39,354 nucleotides of DNA from JBFMDN01 sp040753915 (GTDB lineage Bacteria; Desulfobacterota; Desulfomonilia; Desulfomonilales; Desulfomonilaceae): contig JBFMDN010000056.1 in the NCBI GenBank assembly GCA_040753915.1, forward strand, positions 1-39,354. The letters run 5' to 3'. The notes under the pieces were generated by a model. The model did no database searches and was not told the origin of the DNA. It saw nothing but the letters and a program-made list of their open reading frames with translations. The translations under genes were made by a program, and so were the position numbers. Shown here in pieces: positions 7,459-16,373 of the stretch; within the stretch, counting starts at the first letter, position 1; each line of letters opens with the position of its first letter.

Positions 7459-9755
7459 CGCGCTTCACTCTGCTCTCCGGCAAGCTTGATAAGCTCGAAC
7501 AGGGCAGCCTTTGTCTCTGCAGTAGTTTCTCCGAGCAAACCTGCGATCTCCTGAGCCACCCGCATCTGTTGATGAATCACCTGTTGTGCTCTTGTCAGTG
7601 TTTCCGCACGCAGCACATCGGCCTGTTGGCCTTTCTTGACGGTTTCCGTTACATCCAAAAGCATCAGCACGCTAAGGTCTTCTTCTGGGAGCTGAAAATT
7701 GTAGAGCTTAGCGGTGCGGCCGACCTTTTGGAGCTCCAGCCACTTCGAGCCTCCCACGTCTTCCTCAAAATCGAGCGGATCGACGCCAAAGAGCTCTTTG
7801 AATGTTCGCCCCTGCACGTTTTCTTGCCCATGCTCGGCGGCCAGCTCCAGGAAGGCCCGGTTATGGTACACAACGCGGTGAGCGTCATCGGCAAGTGCAA
7901 TTGCCACCGGCACTCGTTGAAAGATCACTTCTGCCCTCTGTTGGGCGTGCTCGTGGCGAGATCTGTCGAGCATTTGTCTCGTCTGCAATGCAGTGAACAC
8001 CATGAGAGAGATCTGATGAGGACCGAATGGCTTGGGTATGTAGTCGAACGCGCCGAGCTCAACGGTCTTCATGGCCTCCTCGGTATCCTTGAACGGGGCA
8101 GTCATGATGACAAGAATTTCGGGCTGTCGATACTTGATTTCCTTGTATAGCTCTATGCCTCCCATGTCCGGCATGTCCACAGCGGCCACGACGACGTCGA
8201 AGAACTCGCTTTCGAGCTCGGTGAAAGCTTCCTTTACCGAACGGGTGAGATGGACCTCCAATCCCTCGTCTTCCAGAATGCGCTGACAGACCTCCAGGAC
8301 CTTCTCATCCGTGTCGAGGACCAGGACTCTGCTGGTGGGGCTTCCGTCCTCCGACAGGGCGAATCCAACTCTCGGATCTGCAATGTGAGCCATCAGATGG
8401 GCCACGCCGTCAGCCATCTTTTCCAATGATGCGAGCTTCTTTATGCGTGCCACCTGCTCCCGTGCCTGGTCCAACTCGCCCGTCTGAGCGGCCACTTTTG
8501 AGGCCAGTTCTTTGCCCCATGCCTCAAGCTTGTTGCGCGACTCGGCTAGATTGCGGATCATGAGGTTGAATGTGGCTGCCAGCTCTCCCACTTCGTCTCT
8601 GGCAATTACGGGAACTTCGTGGCTGAGGTCTCCTTCCGCAGCTCTTCGGGCAGCATTGAGCATTTGTTCCAGCGGGCGGTTGATCCACGTGACAAGAAAA
8701 TACGTGATCGCTCCCATGAGAATAACGCCGAGCATCCCGATCACGAGGAATGTGGCAAGCAAACGGTCGATGATATCGGTTATCGGCCGTTCCTGGGTGG
8801 CAACGTGAAGCGCACCTATTATTTGACCACTGAAATCGCGTATGGGATCTGCCGCTGCGAGGTAATTCACACCTGCTTGGGTTTCCCATATTGTCTCACG
8901 CTCTCCCTTTTCTTTGACTGATTCACGAATCTGTTCACTTGCCATGCTACCGAGCAGGGGTAGCCCGTTTTCCCCCTTGAGAGACGTGCTGATGGCCTTC
9001 GAACCCTGGTAGATCGTGACCCCGCCCACATCCCTGCCTGAAATCGTGCTTCCCTTGAACAGGAGTTGAGCAATTCGGTCCACTAGCGCATTGTTGTTGT
9101 TAAGCACAACTCCGCCGTAGAGGGTCCCGACAATGTTGTCCTGATTCGTGAGGGGGTAAGCCGATTCTACAACCATCCCGGTTGAGAGATTAAGGTCCTT
9201 GAATCGTTGAGCCAAGGACGGATTCTCCGCAGTGAGCTCTTCCACCTGCACAAGTCTCAGACCCGACGATTTCTTGCCCTTCAAAGCGGCACTTATGTAA
9301 GGGTCCTGGGAGAGGTCTGTGCGTTTTCCCGGCTGAGGGACGAAAGCGCGCGCGATAACATTCCCCTTCTCATCTGTCACCGAGAGGAACTCCAGGTCGT
9401 TCTCGAGTGCCATTGACGCGAGGAGGTTCCTTGTCTCTTCAAGATTTCCTTTCTTCACGAGAGACGTCATGCGCTCTGATCCGGCCATAAGCCGGATCTT
9501 CAAGTCGAGAGTCTCTTGAGAATTCGTCATCACGTAGGCAGCAGTCGCAAGGTCGCTGTGGAGACGACTGCGGGCAGTGTTGATGATGGTCTCTCGGGCT
9601 AATCGCGTACCCACAAGACTTGTTGCGAGTCCGACCAAGACCACTGCCCCCAGAAAACCACCGAGGACTTTCTGCCTCAAAGAGAAATCCTGAGCCCATC
9701 CTGTGAAATCGCTCCAACTTTTCCACGGCACTCGCTTCGTAACACCTGGGTCCAT
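7455..9755 (-). CDS. Membrane sensor: Cache-HAMP-degenerate HisKA-pseudoreceiver-PAS
   Basis: Protein of 766 residues. The order is: transmembrane helix 30-50; periplasmic Cache-type sensor 55-325; second helix 332-356; HAMP 352-405; coiled coil; a kinase-dimerisation-like helix with His453 (EKMADGVAHLMAHI); receiver 477-590; PAS-like region about 605-705; C-terminal helix. There is no HATPase domain, so it cannot phosphorylate itself. In the receiver, Lys575 (PKPF) and Thr552 (MTA) are kept, but the phosphoacceptor Asp, expected four residues before Pro529 in AAVDMPDM, is Ala525. I infer a signal-conducting scaffold acting by conformation on the phosphatase encoded next to it. It starts 14 bases after the [2Fe-2S] protein gene. 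Confidence 0.9.
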   Translation of the reverse strand: MDPGVTKRVPWKSWSDFTGWAQDFSLRQKVLGGFLGAVVLVGLATSLVGTRLARETIINTARSRLHSDLATAAYVMTNSQETLDLKIRLMAGSERMTSLVKKGNLEETRNLLASMALENDLEFLSVTDEKGNVIARAFVPQPGKRTDLSQDPYISAALKGKKSSGLRLVQVEELTAENPSLAQRFKDLNLSTGMVVESAYPLTNQDNIVGTLYGGVVLNNNNALVDRIAQLLFKGSTISGRDVGGVTIYQGSKAISTSLKGENGLPLLGSMASEQIRESVKEKGERETIWETQAGVNYLAAADPIRDFSGQIIGALHVATQERPITDIIDRLLATFLVIGMLGVILMGAITYFLVTWINRPLEQMLNAARRAAEGDLSHEVPVIARDEVGELAATFNLMIRNLAESRNKLEAWGKELASKVAAQTGELDQAREQVARIKKLASLEKMADGVAHLMAHIADPRVGFALSEDGSPTSRVLVLDTDEKVLEVCQRILEDEGLEVHLTRSVKEAFTELESEFFDVVVAAVDMPDMGGIELYKEIKYRQPEILVIMTAPFKDTEEAMKTVELGAFDYIPKPFGPHQISLMVFTALQTRQMLDRSRHEHAQQRAEVIFQRVPVAIALADDAHRVVYHNRAFLELAAEHGQENVQGRTFKELFGVDPLDFEEDVGGSKWLELQKVGRTAKLYNFQLPEEDLSVLMLLDVTETVKKGQQADVLRAETLTRAQQVIHQQMRVAQEIAGLLGETTAETKAALFELIKLAGEQSEAR

Positions 9756-9769
9756 GACACCTTCACCCT

Positions 9770-10015
9770 TTAGAGAGTCTTGAGAATCTCCTTTTCGAAG
9801 ATTTCCCGCGCCTCATCGATGGTATTCGCGTGGAATAGCTCGTCGTCGACGAGCAAGTTTGCACCATCCGTGCATTTGTCCATGCAAAAAGTGCCTTTGA
9901 GCTCGACCTTTCCTTCGAGACCCGCGTCTCTTATCGCTTCCTGAAAGTACTTTATTATCTGATGCGAACCTTTCAAGTGGCAGGCACTGCCCACGCACAC
10001 CGTGATAACGCGCAT
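9770..10015 (-). CDS. Thioredoxin-like [2Fe-2S] ferredoxin (NuoE type)
   Basis: Electron carrier or redox sensor of 81 residues. Four cysteines have the thioredoxin-like ferredoxin arrangement: Cys7 and Cys12 in VCVGSACHLKGS, and Cys44 and Cys48 in TFCMDKCTDG. This is the C-terminal cluster domain of NuoE and HydC, standing alone. I chose the ATG at 10015, with GGAG about 10 bases upstream. It is the first gene of a four-gene minus-strand operon with the sensor, phosphatase and unknown protein. Related small ferredoxins sit beside sensory [FeFe] hydrogenases and PP2C phosphatases in other anaerobes, but no hydrogenase is encoded in this window. Here it may report redox state to the sensor. 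Confidence 0.9.
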   Translation of the reverse strand: MRVITVCVGSACHLKGSHQIIKYFQEAIRDAGLEGKVELKGTFCMDKCTDGANLLVDDELFHANTIDEAREIFEKEILKTL

Positions 10016-10240
10016 TGAAGCGAGCTCCTTTCCCCAGGGACAGCGTTCAACGCCGCCGCTGTACGCAACTCGGAAAATCAAGAATAACGAATAGCCTTGG
10101 TGGATGCAACATCCCGGCAGACCTCGCTCAGCGTCCGTTACCAACATCCGAGCGAAACGATCTCTGCCGCAAAGCGTTCAGCTTGTAGGCAGGGTGGGAA
10201 TCCCCTGGTCTTGGCCACTATAACACGACGTATTGCAAAG

Positions 10241-13200
10241 TTACACGTGATTGCGCCGAAGAAGCCGCGTTTGTCTGTTCTCTCGCGCCATGTTGAAATG
10301 ATCGTGCACCTGCTCCATGAATGCCTCGATCCTCGTTCGCTCATTCGTCTTCTTGAGTCCGTCGTACACCAAGGTAAGCATGGGAACTCGCCGAGACTTT
10401 TTCAAGGCACATACTAGCGCTGCTGTGACCACGGTACCGTACGAGCAGTTCAGGGTCATGAGATTCAGCACACCATCAGCACCCGCGGCCACTTGGTGCA
10501 TCACCGTGGCGATAGGCGCTGTTATTCCTGCGGGTAGGCGCGTCTCTGCGCACCGGGACGCGGTCTTCCAGATTCTGCGCCCCAGAAGATCCAGGGGATC
10601 ATTGAACAGTCTTCTCAGGGACGCCGAGCCTTTCACCCGGAGCTCGCCCAGCGCGAGCAACGCGTAGAGGAGTCCCTTCTGAGCAGCTTCCCGAGAGCGA
10701 AAATTCAGAACGTTCCAGGTGAAGTCCCGAAGAGTCGCCATTTTGAGACTGTCCGAAAACGTGGGAGGGGGCCAAACCACGCCACCCAGTGATTCAATTT
10801 CTCTGTACACGTCATTGTTGGCATACGCCACAACCCGTGTGTAATAGTCACCTGTCACGGCAACCATCGGGCTCGGCGCCTCGTCCCGCAAAGGGATCGC
10901 AAGAAGATCGTGAACCACCTCCTCTATCCCTTGCCGAATATTCCCCTCACACAGGGCCTCAAACAGCCGATCTCGGCATTGCCGATACACGTGTTCTGCA
11001 TGCCTCTTATCCTGTGCATGTGCTCGGATTTCAAGAAAGAGGCGAAGGAGGACATCGTAAGCGTTCAATCCTTCCCATCCTCTGAGGTACAAGCGCTGAC
11101 GATTTCGCTCTGATATCCCGAAGGCTGCCAACCCCTCATCCACATCTGACACTACACCCATGGGTAATCCCAACATTCTCCTGATCTTGTCGAGGTATGC
11201 TGGAAACTGGCCGAGCCTGCACGCGTCCGATCCGATTATGTAGAACAAGGCAGGGCCGTCTGACGGATCCGCCTCGCGCGCAACCTTCAGATAATCTCCA
11301 AGGATCAACGCGTACGGGTGACACTCGCCTCCCACCATGTGAGGGCGGCCCAACGTCTCCGACTCTCGATCTGGAGGGGGCAGAACTCGCGCATCAATTC
11401 CTACGGATCTCGCTGCCGCCGCGAATCCGTAGGAATGTTCGCACATGTAGGGGAGGTAGAGGATCTTGGCTCTTGTGCTTCTTCGGGCTTGCTTCATGGT
11501 GGCAGATTGGGATGGGTGCCCGAGCTCGGAAGCCGTCGGCTCGCCCACGCTCGCCTGACGAGCAGCAGGGGGAATCATCGAGGCGCCTGCTTGGATTGCC
11601 CGATTCCGAATTCTGGGTTTGAGCCTCCGGAAACGGATCTGTTCTACAAAGGCCTCAATACGCGTGATCATGCCCGCTCGGGAAGAATGCTCATCCATTT
11701 CAAGAACGAGGAGAGGTTTTTCGGAACAAGCTTCCCGTATGTGTCGCAATGTGAAGGGGTCGGGACCGCATCCGAAAAACGTGATCATGATGGGAAACAG
11801 ACGAGGATCCCGAGCAATTTCCCGTGTCACCCGAACCAATTCACCTTGGTACTTCCAATACAAGTCTGACCAGGGAGTGTCCGGTGGGAGAGGATACAGA
11901 TCGGCGGGCAGGGCTTTGATGTCCAAGCGGCGAAAAACCGCTGCAAGGTTCATGTTGAGGAAGCTTTCCGCGGTATGGTACGGCTTGCCCAGCACGACAA
12001 CAGCCTGCTCGTTCGCTCCAAGCGATTGGAGAAAGGACTCGCCTTTTGCACGGAGCCTCGATCTGAAATCGTCGAGAGCCGCCAGTCCTCTTGCATACGC
12101 ATGGGCAGCCTGGGAACGGTTAAAGCCGAGGCCCGCGGCGAATCTCATATGCTCTCGCTCCAATGAGTGGTGATCAAGCGCGTAGCTGATTACCGGTTCC
12201 TGCCACTCCACCGGGAACGATCCTTTGTAAAAAAGTGAAGATGCCTGGATGTAGGGGCAGTGCTCCACTACACGTTCTTGTCCCCCGTAAATCGGCTCGC
12301 TCAAGATCGAAGGATGAAAGATAGTCCGGATGCCTGAATCGACCAGCGCACGAATTTGCCCAGCTAACGACTTCATTGGAAGGCATGTCTCCACCCGAAG
12401 GCAGTCCAAGCCTTTCTGGAACTGGGTGCGGTCGGGCCGCGGGCTCACGGAGAGGGATATCCCGAGCTCCGCGCATGACTCAGCCCAGAAGGGGAGCCAT
12501 TCAAAGAACTGAGGCGACCGCGCCATGCCCCACCTCAGATGCAACGAATCAGATGGTGTACTGGCATATTCTTCGAGAAGCTCCATACGGAAGCTGAACG
12601 GGTCGGGCTCAACGGCCCCGGACGCTGTGGATTCCGTCTCCCACCTGTCGCATAGGCCGCCGTGGAAGACGGTTCGGCCGAGCGCTCGATACCGGGAGAT
12701 CCGACATCGGTTCGGGCAACCCTTGCACGTAAACTGTTCGCTCCGGATTCCGTCGAGCCTCAACCTGCAGCTCTGCACTCCACGAATCGGGAGGTCCCCG
12801 ATCTGGATTCGCTCGCGTGCCTTAAGTGCCGCTCCTAACGCGCCGGAAACCATGAAATAGTCGGGGACGATGAATGTTCGACGGGTCTGTTGTTCGAACG
12901 CGGCTCGAACCGCCGGTGTGGCAGCAACGCCTCCAAGAAGAAGAACCTTCTCCCCTAGCGGACGGTTGTTTGCAACCCGTTCCAGGTAATTGTGCACCAC
13001 ACTTATGCATACGCCTGCAGCGAGATCCTGCGGAGAGGCACCGTTGTTCTGGTGATGAACCAGATCGGACTCCATGAAGACGGTGCATCGCGTCCCAAGG
13101 TCGACCGGCCGGCGGGAAGAGAACGCGGCGTCAGAGAATTCCTCTCCCATCGTCAACCCGAGTCGCAGAGACTGCGCCATGAGAAAACTGCCCGTTCCCG

Positions 13201-14527
13201 CGGCGCAGACCCTGTTCATCTCGAAATCCTTCACTGTACCATCGTCAATGGCTATCCATTTTGCATCCTGTCCGCCAATCTCGACGACGGTATCCACATC
13301 GGGAGCATGGTTCAGCGCGGCCGCAGCTTGAGCCGAAATTTCATCGATGATGAGATCTGCGTCAAGGAGCCTGCCAATCAGGTATCTGCCACTCCCCGTG
13401 ACGGACACCGCTTCGAGCTCCGGTTCACCTCGAAGCAGATCTTCCAAAACCTGCTCGACGGTCTCGAGAACACGGGATCTCGACAGGCAATACTTCTGGC
13501 GAACGATCCGACCCTCGGAGTCCACAAGAACCCCTTTCACGGAGACGGATCCTATATCGAGTCCCATAATCACGGGACCTTTCGCCTCGATCTCGGCCGG
13601 GCCCATGGGTACGGGCGTTGATCCGCATCGACGCAGGGCCTTCAGGAAGGAGGGTGATACCACTTTCTCCAAGGCCCCGGCAGCGCGATCACGAAGACTG
13701 GCGAGGGCAATCTTACCCACGCGGGGTTTCCTCGAGGCCAGAATCGCACATCCCATTGCTCCCATGACCCTGAAATGATCGGGTACTATCACCTGGTCTT
13801 CCGGCAGCTCCAGTAAGGTGCGAAAGGCGTGTACCACCGCTTCATTACACATGACCCCTCCCTGGAGAGATACGAGGGGCCTGATGCTTTCCCCCCGTAC
13901 GAGAGTGGCCATGTAATTGCGCGCCAAGGAAAAAGCGAGGCCCTGCAGGATATCCGGGAGCGGAGTACCTTCCTGTGCTTGGTGCACCATGTCTGTCTTA
14001 GCAAAGACTGCACACCGTCCAGCAATGTGTGCAGGGGAACGGCTCTGGAGAGCGAGAGATCCAAACGACTCAACGGAAATGCCCAGCCGCTCGGCCTGTT
14101 CGTCGAGAAAGGCCCCTGTTCCGGCCGCGCAAATCTCATTCATACGGAATGCAGAGATTCGAGGCGTATCGGCCCCGGCGAGAGGCTCCAGACTTATGAA
14201 TTTGGAGTCTTGTCCCCCAATCTCGATAATTGTCCGGACTTCTGGGACGAGACGGTAGATTCCGTCCGCGTGGGCGCTAATCTCGTTCACTGCCGGAATG
14301 CCCAGAGCCGATGACAGCAGCTCTCTTCCGCTCCCAGTGACCAGGGCAGATTCAACGGTCAAGCCAGGGCCGACGTACCTGGTTAGCTCATCAAGAGCGG
14401 CAATCAACTCCGCCAGCGGTCGTCCTCCCGTCCGCTTGTAAATCGTGATGGGGTCTCCAAGTCCGTCTGAGAGCAGCACCACGTTAAGACTGACGGATCC
14501 GCAATCAATTCCAAGGAACCTTCTCAT
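10241..14527 (-). CDS. Giant acyl-CoA-dehydratase-activase-like protein (two ATPase domains + DUF2229 + HgdB-like)
   Basis: Protein of 1428 residues. Two BcrAD/BadFG (ASKHA) ATPase domains come first (1-270 and 318-575). Each has a phosphate loop (GIDCGSVSLN; GLDIGSVSVK), a GGQD[SA]K motif and both cysteines of the family's [4Fe-4S] cluster (Cys133/Cys172 and Cys441/Cys481). A CKGCPNRC motif follows at 601-608, then a DUF2229 region (LDCLRVETCLPMKSLAGQI) and an HgdB-like C-terminal part (LYLPYMCEHSYGFA; GSDACRLGQF). By family, it should use ATP to push electrons to a very low potential, as the HgdC activator does for 2-hydroxyacyl-CoA dehydratases. Its substrate is unknown. The ATG at 14527 has GAGGGGG upstream; a TTG at 14530 is less likely. 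Confidence 0.92.
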   Translation of the reverse strand: MRRFLGIDCGSVSLNVVLLSDGLGDPITIYKRTGGRPLAELIAALDELTRYVGPGLTVESALVTGSGRELLSSALGIPAVNEISAHADGIYRLVPEVRTIIEIGGQDSKFISLEPLAGADTPRISAFRMNEICAAGTGAFLDEQAERLGISVESFGSLALQSRSPAHIAGRCAVFAKTDMVHQAQEGTPLPDILQGLAFSLARNYMATLVRGESIRPLVSLQGGVMCNEAVVHAFRTLLELPEDQVIVPDHFRVMGAMGCAILASRKPRVGKIALASLRDRAAGALEKVVSPSFLKALRRCGSTPVPMGPAEIEAKGPVIMGLDIGSVSVKGVLVDSEGRIVRQKYCLSRSRVLETVEQVLEDLLRGEPELEAVSVTGSGRYLIGRLLDADLIIDEISAQAAAALNHAPDVDTVVEIGGQDAKWIAIDDGTVKDFEMNRVCAAGTGSFLMAQSLRLGLTMGEEFSDAAFSSRRPVDLGTRCTVFMESDLVHHQNNGASPQDLAAGVCISVVHNYLERVANNRPLGEKVLLLGGVAATPAVRAAFEQQTRRTFIVPDYFMVSGALGAALKARERIQIGDLPIRGVQSCRLRLDGIRSEQFTCKGCPNRCRISRYRALGRTVFHGGLCDRWETESTASGAVEPDPFSFRMELLEEYASTPSDSLHLRWGMARSPQFFEWLPFWAESCAELGISLSVSPRPDRTQFQKGLDCLRVETCLPMKSLAGQIRALVDSGIRTIFHPSILSEPIYGGQERVVEHCPYIQASSLFYKGSFPVEWQEPVISYALDHHSLEREHMRFAAGLGFNRSQAAHAYARGLAALDDFRSRLRAKGESFLQSLGANEQAVVVLGKPYHTAESFLNMNLAAVFRRLDIKALPADLYPLPPDTPWSDLYWKYQGELVRVTREIARDPRLFPIMITFFGCGPDPFTLRHIREACSEKPLLVLEMDEHSSRAGMITRIEAFVEQIRFRRLKPRIRNRAIQAGASMIPPAARQASVGEPTASELGHPSQSATMKQARRSTRAKILYLPYMCEHSYGFAAAARSVGIDARVLPPPDRESETLGRPHMVGGECHPYALILGDYLKVAREADPSDGPALFYIIGSDACRLGQFPAYLDKIRRMLGLPMGVVSDVDEGLAAFGISERNRQRLYLRGWEGLNAYDVLLRLFLEIRAHAQDKRHAEHVYRQCRDRLFEALCEGNIRQGIEEVVHDLLAIPLRDEAPSPMVAVTGDYYTRVVAYANNDVYREIESLGGVVWPPPTFSDSLKMATLRDFTWNVLNFRSREAAQKGLLYALLALGELRVKGSASLRRLFNDPLDLLGRRIWKTASRCAETRLPAGITAPIATVMHQVAAGADGVLNLMTLNCSYGTVVTAALVCALKKSRRVPMLTLVYDGLKKTNERTRIEAFMEQVHDHFNMARENRQTRLLRRNHV

Positions 14528-14626
14528 CAATCTACCCCCTCAAGAAGACGCCCCCGCTTTGACGACGTCAGAGAAGCTTACCTAGTTGTACCATGCGCAG
14601 AGGCTCAGCCTCGCTTCTCTCCTCCT

Positions 14627-14646
14627 CACGTGTGTTAGGCCACGTG
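14627..14646. promoter_or_regulatory. Paired CACGTG palindromes upstream of the activase gene
   Basis: CACGTG occurs at 14627-14632 and 14641-14646, 14 bases apart, about 100 bases upstream of the activase-like gene. The spacing is slightly more than one helix turn and suits a dimeric repressor or activator, or a hairpin with an 8-base loop. No regulator is encoded nearby. Confidence 0.25.
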
Positions 14647-14693
14647 CTGTGGCTCGAGAACTATCAATACAATCCGGAGCGTAGCGTTATCCT

Positions 14694-15566
14694 CTACAGT
14701 GCCCGTAAAAACTCCGGTCTGAGAGAATCTCTGTCTCGTCGGCTCAGGACCCTATCGATGGCTGCGAGAATAGCCGACTTATCTGCGGGCAAGGTCGCCT
14801 TGACAGGCAAGTAATTCGACGCGTGATTGGATCTGAAAACGCAGTGACTGAACGAGGATTCCGCTATCATAATCCTTAGTTCTTCGATCAATCCAAAAGG
14901 ATCGGGGAGGCTAAATTCGCCTCGAACAAATTCATCGTGAAGAGGAGTTCCAGGAACGAGGATGACGCTGAGCGCTCCCACGTAATCCGGATCCATGTCA
15001 GTCAGAATTCTTGCTGTTTCACGGGCGTGTTTAAGACTGCCTGTCTCCCCACCGATTCCCAGTAGAACGGTGACCGAAAGGACTATGCCGGCCTGCTTGA
15101 CCCGTTGTGCTGCTTCCACGAGCTGATCGTACGTCGCGCCCTTGCAAATTTTCTCAAGGAGGGCCGAATCTCCCGTCTCAACCCCCAGGTATATGATACC
15201 CAGTTTCCTTTCTCTCAGAGCTACAAGATCTTCCAATGACTTCTTGAGGATATTTTTCGCGTTTCCGTAAATCCCGATTCTTTCCACAGAGGGGATGTAC
15301 TCATTCACTGCGTCCAGGATCTCGACCAGTTTCCTTTGTGGAATGCACAGCGCATCGCCATCGGCAAGAAACACTCTCTGCACGGGGCCCACGTAGCGTG
15401 CATCTGCCAGGTCTTCCCGTATTTCCTGCAGAGAGCGGATAGCAAATCGTTTGTCCCTGTAGCTGCCACAAAAGGTGCACCTGTTATGGTTGCATCCGAC
15501 GGTGGCTTGAATAATAAGGCTTTGTGCTTCGCTGGGAGGCCTGTAGATAGCTCCGATATACTTCAC
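14694..15566 (-). CDS. Radical SAM protein (COG1032-like)
   Basis: Radical SAM enzyme of 290 residues, reaction unknown. The cluster cysteines are Cys25, Cys30 and Cys33 in VGCNHNRCTFCGSY. The spacing is CX4CX2C rather than the common CX3CX2C, as in a subset of COG1032 proteins. The TIM-barrel continues with FLADGDALCIP, a GIYGNA strand, and YLGVETGD (the glycine-rich/Glu SAM-binding region). There is no B12-binding domain. I chose the GTG at 15566 because AAAGGAAG lies about 9 bases upstream and the conserved part starts right there; upstream in-frame codons would add 50 residues without conserved character. It lies between lipoprotein genes and the activase gene, with gaps of 73 and 166 bases. 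Confidence 0.88.
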   Translation of the reverse strand: MKYIGAIYRPPSEAQSLIIQATVGCNHNRCTFCGSYRDKRFAIRSLQEIREDLADARYVGPVQRVFLADGDALCIPQRKLVEILDAVNEYIPSVERIGIYGNAKNILKKSLEDLVALRERKLGIIYLGVETGDSALLEKICKGATYDQLVEAAQRVKQAGIVLSVTVLLGIGGETGSLKHARETARILTDMDPDYVGALSVILVPGTPLHDEFVRGEFSLPDPFGLIEELRIMIAESSFSHCVFRSNHASNYLPVKATLPADKSAILAAIDRVLSRRDRDSLRPEFLRAL

Positions 15567-15639
15567 GACTGTTATCTTCCTTTCAACGTGTCCTGTTAGT
15601 GGGGCCGCTGATGTCAGTGAGTGGATTGTTGCCGTCAGT

Positions 15640-16266
15640 TCAATGAAAATTGATGTCATTCCTGACGAAATTCTCGAATTTTTCTCGTGCCGGCTTGACA
15701 GCGTCCCCATCTGCACTCAAAACGATATAATAAATATACTGGTCTCCTTGCACAAGGTACAATACCTTTTCCTGTGGAATCACGGGACCGTGGAGGACAG
15801 GCACCACTTCACCCGTCACCGGATCCCTCAACTGGGCTTTCGTCCAACCTTCCGGGATTTCCGGACCGCTTCGACCAGGGCTTTCGTCGAGCCGCTTCCT
15901 CTTCCGTATGTACTTGGTGCGGAAGGACACTTTGTATGCCTTCTTGTCTTTGATCGTGAGGTATTCCTCCCGATCGTCCGGCTTGACGATCTCACCACCA
16001 GGAAACAACGACGCGTAGTGCACGGCCAAATGCTCGAGAGGACGAGGAACAGGGGTTTTGCGGATCTCAATGAAGACGTCGTCTTGCTGAGAAGCAAACT
16101 TGGCGGACGAGTCATCCTCGTAGATCAAGGGGTAGGGGTGCGAGCTAATCTCCGAAAGGCCGCGCGTCCCAATGCAACTCACCAGCAGTAGCAAAGCCGC
16201 GCAGGCGAGAGCCACGCGCAACACGATCACGGAAAATTCTCGGGAAGCAAGAGTCGCTACGTTCAT
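15640..16266 (-). CDS. Predicted lipoprotein (208 aa)
   Basis: Unrecognised protein of 208 residues. It has a long signal peptide ending in a lipobox (LLLLVSC, lipidated Cys31), so it is anchored to a membrane. The mature part is strand-rich and charged (EYLTIKDKKAYKVSFRTKYI). I chose the ATG at 16266; an upstream start at 16332 would add 22 residues that do not look like signal peptide. It lies 107 bases downstream of the larger lipoprotein gene on the same strand and may share its transcript. No domain name can be assigned. Confidence 0.75.
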   Translation of the reverse strand: MNVATLASREFSVIVLRVALACAALLLLVSCIGTRGLSEISSHPYPLIYEDDSSAKFASQQDDVFIEIRKTPVPRPLEHLAVHYASLFPGGEIVKPDDREEYLTIKDKKAYKVSFRTKYIRKRKRLDESPGRSGPEIPEGWTKAQLRDPVTGEVVPVLHGPVIPQEKVLYLVQGDQYIYYIVLSADGDAVKPAREKFENFVRNDINFH

Positions 16267-16373
16267 CCGCTTATCTCGTGCGGTGGTGCTCGTGAAACAT
16301 GACATTTTCCGAGGCGCGGCGACTCCCACCATCGTCCTTCAGGGGTGTCAACACTGTTCGGTCACAACGCGTC

